DNA of 64,000 bases from Thunnus maccoyii. Lineage: Eukaryota > Chordata > Actinopteri > Scombriformes > Scombridae. The stretch's first letter is position 1, and the number at the start of each line of letters is the position of its first letter. Shown here piece after piece: positions 14,501 to 23,920 of this stretch. A program made the translations under genes and the position numbers. The stretch spans positions 36,182,662 to 36,246,661 of the forward strand of contig NC_056533.1 in NCBI RefSeq assembly GCF_910596095.1, given 5' to 3'. The notes beneath the pieces are model-generated. The model did no database searches, was not told the origin of the DNA, and was given only the letters and a program-made list of their open reading frames with translations.

Positions 14501-14963
14501 ATACTTGTAAGTGGATCAGTTCATGGTTGGTTTGCAGATGAAATTTGTTGACAGTAAGAAAAATATAGAAAATAGAAATACAGAAAAATATATGTTTGTT
14601 GCACCCTTAGTATTCGCAGGACGAAAGCAAGAGAGACATAAAAAGTTCTATACAGTTGTGAAAGAGAGAGAATCATCACTTTGATCAGGGTTAAAAAGGT
14701 CTGAAGTTATGATTCATACAGATGACAAACTCTGATCCCCTTCTTCATATCTTCACGCAGGTTGCTTCTTGTTCTGCTGGACTCCGTTCTTCGTTGTCCA
14801 CACGACACGAGCCGTGTGCCTCACGTGCGACATCCCTCCCAGTCTGATGAGCACCGTCACCTGGCTGGGCTACGTTAACAGCGCTCTCAACCCCATCATC
14901 TACACCATCTTCAACACCGAGTTCAAAAAATTCTTCAAGAAATGTTTCTGGAGATGCTGCTGA
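3119..14963 (+). CDS. drd4: Dopamine receptor D4 (class A GPCR), 4 exons, 386 aa
   Basis: Gi/o-coupled plasma-membrane dopamine receptor. Exons: 3119-3367, 4196-4308, 5334-5929 and 14761-14963 (stop TGA 14961-14963). All introns are GT-AG and the frame closes at 386 residues. Visible marks: N-glycosylation sites N4 and N10; Cys96 and Cys173 for the extracellular disulfide; Asp103 in TM3 (amine contact); DRF at 120-122 in place of DRY, as in mammalian D4; Trp148 in TM4; Ser184, Ser185 and Ser188 in TM5; CWTPFF at 325-330 in TM6; NPIIY at 363-367 in TM7; and a C-terminal CC typical of palmitoylated D2-like receptors. Intracellular loop 3 (about 207-310) has a proline-rich stretch at 236-253 but no array of the 16-residue repeats seen in primates. 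Exon 2 is 113 nt with the same phase as in human. Teleosts carry several drd4 paralogues and I cannot say which one this is. The third intron (5930-14760) is unusually long and full of repeats. Confidence 0.96.
3590..3870. promoter_or_regulatory. Candidate regulatory block in drd4 intron 1
   Basis: Unlike most intronic sequence here, this block does not resemble the window's repeats. It carries several homeodomain-type cores (GTAATTAATG near 3604, CTTAATTAGCCG near 3801, AGTTAATCTGG near 3841) within mixed-composition DNA. That composition is typical of conserved non-coding elements, but conservation cannot be seen from one sequence. Confidence 0.25.
4114..4190 (+). repeat. Compound (CT)23(TG)16 microsatellite abutting the drd4 exon 2 acceptor
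   Basis: A perfect CT run occupies 4114-4159 and a perfect TG run 4159-4190. After it come only TACAG (4191-4195) and then exon 2. The CT part is the only pyrimidine-rich tract available, so the microsatellite forms the polypyrimidine tract and the spacer of this 3' splice site. A plausible branch region (CAGCTAATTAGG) lies just upstream, near 4085. Confidence 0.95.
4780..5150 (+). repeat. Interspersed repeat, copy 1, in drd4 intron 2
   Basis: The same blocks recur in drd4 intron 3 at about 13690-14470: the ACACATCAATAAGCCACACT-type block, GGGTGACATGTTCCTTCATT and ATTGAATGGTGTTCC..ATTTTGTCC, together with CATGAGG..(A)AAATATTAGGAA. Block order differs between the copies, so one of them has been rearranged or is nested. 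No coding capacity. Confidence 0.65.
6006..6135 (+). repeat. Truncated foldback element (copy A)
   Basis: A short version of the foldback family described at 7690-8253. It begins TTAAGGACAGATTCAC, keeps CTCCATCACTT, GATCTTCTAATGGTCA and TGTTCATTTGGGCTC, and ends CCTTTAA. The central part of the palindrome has been deleted. Confidence 0.65.
6809..6836 (+). other. Putative G-quadruplex-forming tract in drd4 intron 3
   Basis: Four uninterrupted G runs of 4 to 6 bases are separated by loops of 1 to 4 bases (pattern G5-T-G6-T-G4-TGGA-G6). That satisfies the usual quadruplex pattern on the sense strand, so it could also form in the pre-mRNA. No function is implied. Confidence 0.7.
7113..7395 (+). 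repeat. High-copy teleost interspersed repeat in drd4 intron 3
   Basis: The stretch GGAGTTTGCATGTTCTCCCC ... AAAAACATGC ... CTAAATTGC..GTAGGTGTGAA ... GACC/ACTGTCCAGG ... GAGGATAAGCGGTATAGAAA is a very common teleost repeat with a GGATxx-type tail. I recognise the family from its wording, not by search, and do not assign a class. Open frames on the - strand are shadows. Confidence 0.6.
7690..8253. repeat. Foldback element (copy B), near-complete palindrome
   Basis: The reverse complement of the right half (about 7930-8253) aligns along its whole length with the left half (about 7690-7930). Shared blocks include CCTCCTGTTCATACTG, TGTAAGTGATGG, TTTACAGTCTTTTTAG and CCCTCTTT. The right end reads GTCCTTTAA. 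Copies E (37942-38506) and F (42430-43010) have the same architecture. No coding capacity; this looks like a non-autonomous DNA element with very long inverted arms. Confidence 0.8.
8567..8592 (+). repeat. (TG)n microsatellite
   Basis: A short, almost uninterrupted TG run in drd4 intron 3. Confidence 0.85.
9470..11182 (-). repeat. Fragmented TTAA-ended DNA element, reverse orientation
   Basis: The left part (about 9485-9640) is the reverse complement of the repeat at 478-836 (CATATTCTGC, CCAGGTCTATAT, GGGGCTCTACTGGAAT, AACTCCTTATTTATGCAG). The right part (about 10500-11182) holds sequence from the other end of the same family, closing with GTATTATGTCACCTTTAA. What lies between is unrelated and may be a later insertion or rearrangement. 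Open frames inside are not genes. Confidence 0.45.
11215..11400 (+). repeat. GTGGCGCTAGAGGAA-family repeat, copy 1
   Basis: Contains GGTGGCGCTAGAGGAAGAGT, ATCTGGGGACCATAAAT, and CAATAGTTGTTGAGATATTTCAG followed by CAAAGTGGTGGAC. The same blocks recur at 21640-22080 and 59540-59800. A common teleost repeat with no coding capacity. Confidence 0.6.
12746..13060. repeat. Possible degenerate DNA element
   Basis: The left end reads CATTCTGAATCGCATACTTT. TAGTACGTAAT, GAAGTATGCAT and a terminal ACTAATTAGTAGGTATTA follow, which is the style of old teleost elements built around TAGTATGCGATTC. Two opposed 60-65-codon frames inside are not convincing proteins. Confidence 0.3.
13690..14470 (+). repeat. 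Interspersed repeat cluster (copy 2 of the 4780-5150 family) in drd4 intron 3
   Basis: Begins with CCGGCCACTTCATTAGGTAC, a motif at the ends of a widespread teleost repeat. It continues with the ATTGAATGGTGTTCC...AAATATTAGGAACA block and then the CACACTGG..GGGTGACATGTTACTTCATT block shared with intron 2. Two copies of a TATGYTAGC/TGCTACAT segment (about 13885 and 14440) suggest internal duplication. Confidence 0.55.
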
Positions 14964-15630
14964 CACCAGATTTTCCTCCCAAAGACTTTTGCTGACTGAG
15001 CGAACTAAAGGAAGAAAACCAGGAGATCATGAAGCTCTGTGATGTCGCGTCGTCTATGAAAGCATCCTGTCACACAGGGACGTGTTCTGGTAGGATTAAC
15101 GGCGTGGTTGGGACATCTGAGGCTTTCATTTTAACAAATCAGCTCGTCTCTGGGCTGCCAGCTGGATGTGGATGGTTGACAGTTACTGTCTGACAGGAAA
15201 AAATACACCCTGAAACACTGTTAAAAAAAAACAGTTACAGTGATATATATTGCATTTCTAGTCCATTTTGTTGTTTGGTGATGTACTTTTTTCATTCCTG
15301 GAGATTAAAGCCCAAACAAAATGATGATTTTTCAGCAGAAAGCAAAGATTAGGGCACGTAGCGTCTGAAAGGAGGTTTTCATTGCTTTTAGTTTGTCTGA
15401 ATTCCCTCTTATGGAGGAAATATCCGCCTTTGTGCGAGTAATGGTCTGCCAGTTCCAGTGAAGGATGTGGGATTTGTGCAGAGCCTGAAAGGGAAGTGTG
15501 CCTGGAGGGATAAACTCAGGGCAAAAAAATGTCCCCAAGAAGCAGAAAGACCGAATGAGCTTCAACAGACCAGAATACCAAGCAGCTGAAAATCCTCTGA
15601 AATCAGCCACTGATCTCCACTTCCTTATAC
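14964..15630 (+). other. drd4 3' untranslated region (approximate)
   Basis: This is unique-looking sequence directly after the drd4 stop. An ATTAAA hexamer at 15304-15309 could serve as a variant poly(A) signal. A common teleost repeat begins at about 15632 (AGGAATAGTGTGACATCTTG), so the UTR probably ends before it. The - strand open frame at 15332-15610 has no recognisable domain. Confidence 0.4.
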
Positions 15631-15631
15631 A

Positions 15632-15870
15632 AGGATAAAGGAATAGTGTGACATCTTGGGAAACACATGCATTTGCTTTCCTGCCGAGAGTCAGATGGGA
15701 AGATTCGCACCACTCACATGTCTGTATGCTAAATATGAAGTTAGTCTAGCTTAGCATAAAGACTGGAAACAGGAGGAAACAGCAAGCCTGGCTCTGTCCA
15801 AAGGCAACAAAATCAGCCCACCAGAACCTCTAAAGATCAATAGTCAAAGTCAAAATGAGTTTTTCATATA
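15632..15870 (+). repeat. High-copy teleost interspersed repeat
   Basis: The text TTGGGAAACACATGC, TCCTGCCGAGAGTCAGATGG, AGCTTAGCATAAAGACTGGA, AACAGGAGGAAACAGCAAGC and GCCTGGCTCTGTCCAAAGG matches a repeat very common downstream of teleost genes. No coding capacity. Confidence 0.65.
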
Positions 15871-18800
15871 AACCTGTGTTCAGTTATCTCTTGTAATAGG
15901 CCAAATATGTGTCCAAAACCCATTTTTTTGCAAGTTTTTATATCAAAATCCCTGCCTTTTCTCTTCCTGTAAAAGCTTTTTTATACATATCTTATGTCAT
16001 TCATAGTCGTAGTCACTAGAAGAGAAATATCATAAGAGGAGGTGTGTGTTTTTGGAAATCTGTGAGCAAAAACTGTTTTCATTTCCAAAAGAATGCAGCT
16101 GAGGTCTAATTTATTCATTTCTCTCGTGTCCTCCTTCCTGATCCAACAACAGATGAGGTGTGACTGGAGGCCTCTACAGCTCCGTCTCTCTCTCTCTGCA
16201 GCTCTGCTGCTTTTATGTTCAATTAAAATCTGAAGAATTCAATTTAAATCTCTCTTGTAATTGTACATTGACCACATTTTCCATTTCACAGTACACTAAA
16301 CTAAAGACACTCTAGCTTCCTTTTCACTGTGACTTAATTTTTTTTTCTCATTTGTTTAAGTCGTTTAAAACCCAAAGTGTAAAAACAACAGGGGGGGGGG
16401 GTTTATGTGTTAGACTATTTCTTGGCTGAGTGCACTTAACGTGAGTTTTGTCGTCACCGTGAAGTTGTCAGGAAACAGCAGGGACTCCAGTCAGCTAACA
16501 GCCCCTTTACACTGTCTGAGACGCGAGTTGACAATCATGAAATAATGTAGTGAAATTTTTTGGTTGTCAATCCAAAACGGTGTTCTAGCTCTCACTGTGA
16601 GACCAAATCTGTCCGTCAGAAATTTAGGACCAAATTCTGACATTGTAACTGCTGCTCCGACCCACATCTACCAACCAACCAATCAGAAAACCACATGAAA
16701 TGACTGACAGTAAACTTGCCAGTGTGACATTTTGTTAAGTGCAGTTTTTTTGAATAAAGTTTACAGGGAAAAAACACTCATAGTTTGTGTGACTTTGCTG
16801 CATTTTCGAACATCAGAGCTGCAGACGGACGACGAGCTGATGACGTGTCTCTGCTTTCATTTACTTTTTTCTGTTTCCATTCATAACGTTCATCTCAACA
16901 ATCTGACAGCCTGATGTCGTACAGTCTGACAAAGATTTGGATCAACATTTTATTAAAGCCGTCTCTCTCTCTCACACACACACTGTGAGATGCAATAAAC
17001 TTACACCATTGTTGTTGTCACACAGTCTTGAAGGCGCCTTGATGAGCCGCCGGTTGTAGCTTCGTATTGAACAGAAAGATACGAGAGTGGTATCCGTCTT
17101 TCCATCTAACACTCAGCAAGAAAGCTAATAAGCATATTTCCCAAGATGCAGCACAACAGTGTTTGTGGCGCTGTTGAAAGGCGTAAAACATGAAAGGCCT
17201 TCTGGGAAACGCTCGAAATCACCAACTGATCAATGAGTTGAAGGAGAAGAGGCTGATCGAAGGAAAGCGCAAACACCAGAAAATATCAAAACGCTTCATA
17301 ACAAAATATCTTCCTGAAATGTCACAGAAGGATGATATCTGTTAGTATGTGTAGAGGAGCAGCAGCAGCAGGAGGAGTCGCTACCAAAAGGGACCTGAAA
17401 GATCAGCAACATCCAGTCACACTTCCTGTCGTGGATCGCTGACCTCTACGAACTTGTGTGTGGATTAATAAAAAAGGTTTGCAATGCTGAACATGGCACA
17501 GTTGAAACCAGCTCACCGCGGCTGTTTAAAGTCATTTAACATGTCTATAGATATAAAACGTACATTCATACAATACTGAGTAGCAATATGCCTTAAATTC
17601 AAAGGTTGTACCGTCTGTTGTGATGAATTCAAAGCACTCAAAACACTTCAAAACACTGAGGAAATTCACAGCAGACCCGAATTAATGAGAACCCAGAGGT
17701 GAATTTCCTGTTTCATATTTAAAATTGTTACTAAAGTTGAGTTTATAATTACACTGATCAACATCCAAGGCTGAGGAGTCTCAGCTTTATGAATATGACA
17801 ACCAAATATGTTCCTCTCTCAGTTTTTTGTCCCAGTAATATGATTTCTCTCCAGTGCTGAGAGGAGTTCACGTCTACATCTAGGTTACAGTTAAAGTCTT
17901 TGTTTGTTTGTTTTTTTAACAGCTTCGGTCTGACAGTGAAACATCTGTAACGATCGTTCTCCTCTCTGCTGTTCTGGAGAGAAGAAAGTTTATCTTCCTA
18001 ATTATGTTTGTGCAGCAGCGTGTTGTTGTCACAAAGAAATATGTATATTTGCTCAGTTTCTCATTATAACAACAAAATCATTTTTCACATCATAAGAAGA
18101 CATCTTTCATGTCATAATGACATATTTTACTTGCTCGTACTACAAACCAAATTTTAAAAAGCAATGCTAACAAGAAACTTCTTGTTATGAATATATATAT
18201 ATATATTATATATATATATCCAATATTTGTCTTACACGTTATTATATATTATATAATCCGTATATACACTGTATGTTATTACATGATAAATTGAGATTAT
18301 ATATAAATTATATATTTATATTAAATTACATATATATGTTATATATTAAACAAGAAAATTCCATCTCTGAAGTGAAATACGCCAATTATGTTTCAATTTA
18401 TGTGACAAAAGTACAAAAAAAATCATGTTATAGTGAGTGCTCCTTCTCATGTTATAACAGAATATTTTTCATAGTATTATGATGTATTTTCCTCATTATT
18501 AATACAGACCAAATTATTCAATTTTAACAAAAGAAATTCAGATATTGTTATTACACAGTATCCTTGTATCTTGTTAAAACTAGAAGTCATTGTACCATAA
18601 ACTGGTGAGCTGTTATATTTACAGGCTTTAAATGTTAATTATGTTCTCATGTGTGTAGCAAAACTACAAAACTACAAAAGTACAAAAGTACGATGTACAA
18701 GTACGATGTGAGAAACATGAGAGATACGTTGTATTGTGTAATAATAATATAACAAGATAAAGTGATATGTTGATATAAAAGAAAAGTTGAAATGAAAAAA

Positions 18801-20365
18801 ACTTGATATCTAAAAACAAGAAATACGTCATTATAACATGAAAAGAATAATTGCATTTTTTTCTCACTATAACAAAATGCTGATCAAATATTTGTGTCGA
18901 GGTGGCAGCAATATGTATGTTACACTAATGTCTTGAGAATCACTTTGACAAGATAAAAGAGAGAAATCGGACATAAATTACAGCTCTGACTTACCTTCAT
19001 TATTTCTGCTACTTGAAATACAAAAACAAATACAAACAACCACTCAAACTGATCAATAATATCAGAGTAAGTTTCATCACATAATACTGTACGACTCAAA
19101 AAGCAGCTTAGAGGATGTCAGTTTATAGAGTGGTGAATGAAACCTTGAAGTTGCTTTAATAGAGAAACATTTTCCAGATTGTGTCTTGCACATTAGACTC
19201 ATTATCCTCATGTCAAGTTTTGTGAAAAAAAAAGTTGTTTTATGTTCTGAAACTGAAAGTATCCTCGACTGCAGGGTGGCTTAAACTTGAGCGGTGTTGT
19301 CCTTTAAGCCATTACTGCCTGTCACCACAGTATGTATGTTTGGTTACTGACTGTGCCTACTGTTTGCCATATCCACGTTTTATGTGGAAACATTTCTAAT
19401 AAAGTCCATCTTTCTAAATGTTCCGGTGGCCTTTTAGCTGAATGTTAATCAGCTCGGAGGTCGACGTGGTCGGACTGTGTCGTCTTTTAGTTTGAGATAA
19501 CTTCACGTACTCGTACGGCTCCTGACAGACAGACACAGACCGGATCCCAGATGTGGTTTTAGATAACTTTCATAGAAATAAATGACTTTAAAATGCTATT
19601 CATGAAGCCACGCGGTGCAAGAAAACTAGAGAGTAGAAGAGTTTGAGGTAAAGCTGCAAATGAGCAACATTAATGCTTTTGAATTAAAGTTGGATTAATC
19701 AAAGCTGGGAAATTTCCCACCACTGAGTGAGAAAAATACACCCTGAATAGACTCCCGACCGAGATGTGCAACTTACACATGAAGGTCTGCAGAGTCTTAT
19801 CACTTCACACATGGTGACTGCATGTTAAAAAACAAATCCTGTTAATCCTGCTTCTCCAGCCGGCTCAGACGAAAAAGGAGCATTTCTGATATTTCCTGAA
19901 ATACCCTTTTTTTCCTTCAATGTAATAATACAAAACTATAAACAACACATTTTAAAAAACACATTGACTGCAAAGTGGGATAATTAAATGTTGGGCTTCT
20001 TCTTGGACTTCTAAGATTGATCGTTATCAGAAAATGAAGCCCAGCTGCTCACCAGTGACAGGAAAAAAAAGCCTGGATGCAAAAACATGAATTTATGTTT
20101 TGACTGAAGTTTAACAGGTAATTTAATCAGTTCCAGAGGAATAAACGCAGTAGTTGAGTGGTAGAGAGATCTTCCATTTCTACAGTTAAAGTTTGGTTAA
20201 GTTTAGGAAGCTGTAACCACTTTGTTAAATTGACAAAACAATTTCACCTCAAGGTTCATTTTGTAGCTGCTCTGGAACTTTTTATCATATCACACGATCT
20301 TCCTCAGTCGTTGGAGTTTTTCTAGTTCTCAGGGCCGGCCTGTGGCATAGGGCACCAAGTGAGTG
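15871..20365. other. Intergenic DNA between drd4 and sirt3, left part
   Basis: No gene is supported. The stretch contains a (G)10 run near 16391 and a conspicuously AT-rich part at about 18000-18900. That part has (AT)n at 18189-18222 and repeated ATGTTATA / CTTGTTA motifs related to the repeat at 60690-61020. An AATAAA at 19393-19404 (TTTCTAATAAAG) sits in sequence that looks like a genuine transcript end, but I cannot link it to a gene. Confidence 0.5.
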
Positions 20366-21142
20366 GGAAGTGGGGTTATTTGGCCTACATGTTCTCCCCT
20401 CATTTTTCCTGTCTTTTTCTATTAACTTGCATGGATTTGCTGATTTTCCGGATCTGGTCTGATTTTCCAAAGTCTTACTGTTCAGTCAGTTTTCACATGA
20501 CAGCCACCAAACTTCATGTGCAGCCTCATGTTGCAATGCCACCAAACACTCATTGAATGGCACCTTTACCCCCACCTGCCTGGAGAACTGGGAGGACTTT
20601 GTCTGGTCTGGAGGAACCATTGTGGCAACTGGTTTTAGTATCTGACGTTCTTGGACTGGAGGTTGGAGCTTCAATCTAAAATCACCAACATAGTCAGATC
20701 CAGCCCTGCCAGTTCTCACGGAAATGTAGATGTTCAAATTTCCATTTGAGTAGGAAGTGGGGTTATTTGGAAATACGTAGCCTACATGTTCTCCCCTCTT
20801 AACATTTTTCCTGTCTTTTTCTATTAACTTGCATGGATTTTCATCCGGTTTGATTTTCCAAAGCCTTACAATTCAGTCACCAAACTTCATATGCAACCTC
20901 ATGTGGCAATGCCACCAAACACTAATTGAACGGCACCTTGACCCCCACCTGCCTTTTTGTCTGGAGGACTGGGAGGACTTTGTCTGGGCTGGAGGAACCA
21001 TTGTGGCAACTGGGTTTAGTGTGAATTCATATCTGACGTTCTTGGACTGGAGATTGGAGCTTCAGTCTAAAATCACCAACATGGTCAGATCCAGCCCTGC
21101 CAGTTCTCACGGAAATGTAGATATCCAAATTTCCATTTTTTT
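20366..21142 (+). repeat. Two-copy tandem duplication, unit about 387 bp
   Basis: Unit 1 is 20366-20752 and unit 2 is 20753-21142. Both begin GGAAGTGGGGTTATTTGG and share CCTACATGTTCTCCCCT, CTATTAACTTGCATGGATTT, GGAGGAACCATTGTGGCAAC and TCCAGCCCTGCCAGTTCTCA. Unit 2 has a short extra segment (ACGTAG) and small indels. Open frames in both units (20829-21146 is the longest) show no recognisable domain, so I do not call a gene. Confidence 0.9.
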
Positions 21143-21639
21143 GTGAGTGTTTTGAGGAATTCTCCTCCTAGTTGGCTTAAAAATTGAGATTTAAGATTAA
21201 GTCTTGACCTTGGAAACAGGAGTTGACAAAACAATCTCACCACGAGGTCCGTTCAGGTTTTGGGAGGAAAGAACCTCAAGACAGAGTTTGAACCATACTT
21301 CAGTCTGAAGGTCGTCCCCTGCTTTGTGTTTTTAGTAGCAGAGTTATTACAAGTATCTTATTAATGCATATATACAATGCAAATCATTCTCAGTCTTACA
21401 TTGAGACCAGGTTTTAAACAAATTCATTAAACATTAAAGTGCTGGTAAAGCCCTCGGAGGCAAAACACACTTTGGTGTCTGACAGTTTGAATGGATTTGC
21501 TCCTCTAGTTGTTTTTCAACATATTTTCTTGCCTGATTGAAAGTCTTGTTTCGGGCTGCCTTACAGAGACGATGTTTCCTGCCAACGCAGCAAGAAAGTT
21601 AACAAAACTAAAGTAAAGTTAATTAAAGAAAACTGTGAG

Positions 21640-22080
21640 GTTGTACTTGGGCACAGTGGTGCTTTGAGCTAAATGTTAACATCAGCATGCTCATGATGAC
21701 AATGCAAAAGGTTAATAACTAGCAGGCATAATGTTTTCTGAGACATTTCATTAAAAAATCAAAACTGTAAACCTTATTTTGGCACTAGAGGAAAAACCAG
21801 AGGATCACTCAGGTTTTTAAGGATTCATCATCTGAGGACCATGAATGTCTTTAGAGAATTTGGAGCCAATTCATCCAGCAGATGTTGAGATATTTCACTG
21901 GGTAAGTGAAAACGTTGATTCAATGGTGGCGCTTGATAAAAGATCAGGGGGTCACCAAAGTCATTGAGATTTATCCTCTGGGAACCGTGAATATTTGCAC
22001 CAAATTTCATCACAATCCAGCTCACAGTTGTTGAGATATATCAGTCAGGACAAAAGTGGTGGACCGACCGACCGCTGAGC
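21640..22080 (+). repeat. GTGGCGCTAGAGGAA-family repeat, copy 2 (two sub-copies)
   Basis: Two successive versions of the unit appear: TTGGCACTAGAGGAAAAACC ... CATCTGAGGACCATGAATGT ... GATGTTGAGATATTTCA, then GGTGGCGCTTGATAAAAGATCAGGGG ... CAATCCAGCTCACAGTTGTT ... AAAGTGGTGGACCGACCGAC. Related to 11215-11400 and 59540-59800. Confidence 0.6.
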
Positions 22081-22889
22081 TGCTTCGACCAGCGGATCTG
22101 TCGACACATTCAAACAGGATAAACCTATTGTAAGCATCACAAGAAAAGAAGATGAGAAACAAAGCGGTGAGCTCTACAGTCCAGATATCGGTTATTAGTA
22201 GTACTTTGAAGATATTAAAATGTGGGACAACGATAAATGACACTTGGTAAAGCAGTAGAGAGGATTTGATGTAAGTACTTAAGTCTCTTTAAGAGGCACA
22301 GAGACATTAGCATGAAAGAAAAAAATTATAATTTCCTTGCAGTAGATGATATCACACAGTGTGAAATAAAATAGACTTTGTCTCGTTACAGAGGCGTCAG
22401 TCAGCATCACCTCATTTTAACGGGACCGGCGGGAAGAGAGGTGAAAATTGGAGCGAGGTGAGAGTGCTGCTGAAAAAGCTGAAAGTGATGAATTTGATAA
22501 AAAAAAATCTGTAAAACTGCGAAACTAAAAACCCCAAATAACACAAGACTAGTTGAGCTCAGAGCGAGGGCTGACTCTGGAAAAACTAATAAATGAATAC
22601 AGTTCACACCATTCAGCTGGTGAAAGTAAAAGAGATGAAGATGAATGGAGCCTGGTTCACAGAAAGTGTAATTGGCAAAATTTACATGCTTATTATTCTA
22701 GATGTGGTGTTTATCCCTGTTTATGTGATTCTAACAGTATCCAGGATGCTGATAGTCTGAGTCAGTGCAGGTTTATTTTTTTTGTTTCCACATCGAGAAA
22801 ATGTGTCGACTGAGTTACATCAACAGCTGAGAATGAACCTGGTTTGGTTCTGGCTGCTGGACTCTGGACCAGAGTAACAATAAAATGTA

Positions 22890-23566
22890 TCTCCTGCATT
22901 TCCAGACTTCAACACTTTCACTTTTATTTCAGCATTCAGATCAATCATTGCATTGTTTATAATTATATTTTTGGTTTTACCGACCAACTATGTCATGATT
23001 CGTGTTGTGGACTCACCTGTAAACACACAATGATCAGAAACCTGGATAATGTGTTTACATGCAACTAGAGCCACAATGATTAGTTGATCAACAGAAAATA
23101 AGTTGGTGGCAATTTTGATAAAGAATAATCAGTTTTTTAGCAAAAATGGCAAAAATTCACTGGTTCCAACTTCCAAAATATGAATATTATCTGGTTTTCA
23201 TGCTCTTCTATGATAATAAACTGATTATCTTTGGGTTTTGAACTGTTTTTGGCCAAAACAAGACATTCTGAAGAGTAACCATGGGCCCTGGGAACCTGGG
23301 ATGAACATTTTTCACAATTTGCTCACATTTTACAAACCACACCAGTAATCGATTAATTGCATTTTGTTGCATTTATCTGCATTTCCAGACTTCAACTCTT
23401 TCACTTTTATATTTCAGCATGTAGTTCAATCATCACAGTGTTTATTATCATATTTTTTTGGTTTACTGATCAACCGTGACGTGACTCATGTTGTAGACGC
23501 ACCTGCAAACAAACAACGATCAGAAACCTGGAGAATGTGTTTACATGAAGTTGCAACAATTAGTCG

Positions 23567-23610
<44 letters not shown>

Positions 23611-23860
23611 TGTTTAAGCTATTTTTTTTAGCAAAAATTTACTTTTTCCAGCTTCTCAAATGCAAATATTATCTGTTTTCATACTGCTCTATGATAATGA
23701 ACCCATTATGATACCATTTTGAACTATGCTTGGTCAAAACAAGACATTTTGAAGATCAACTATAGATTCTGGAAACTTAAGTTAGATATTTTTTCTCAAT
23801 TTACAAACAAAATAATCAATTAATTGGGAAAATAATCTGTAGATTAATTGATAATGAAAA
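22890..23860 (+). repeat. Two-copy tandem duplication (offset 483 bp) with an (AAT)n expansion in copy 2
   Basis: CTGCATTTCCAGACTTCAAC starts at 22894 and again at 23377. The copies then stay in register through GATCAGAAACCTGGA.AATGTG, TTAGCAAAAAT, CTATGATAAT and AAACAAGACATT..GAAGA. Copy 2 carries an AAT trinucleotide tract at about 23567-23610 where copy 1 has none. The second half of each copy belongs to the family of repeats that begins GGGCTGCAACTAATAATTA. Confidence 0.85.
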
Positions 23861-23920
23861 ATAATTATTAGTTGCATGTAGGGTTGCAACTAATAATTAT
23901 TTTCACTATCAGTTAATCTC
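23841..23920. repeat. Head-to-head inverted repeat of the GGGCTGCAAC family
   Basis: The left arm ends TAATTATTAGTTGCA. After a spacer of a few bases the right arm begins TTGCAACTAATAATTA. The arms are about 36 bp with only a few mismatches. Copies of the same family lie at 26295-26620, 27965-28270 and 44895-45110. Confidence 0.8.
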
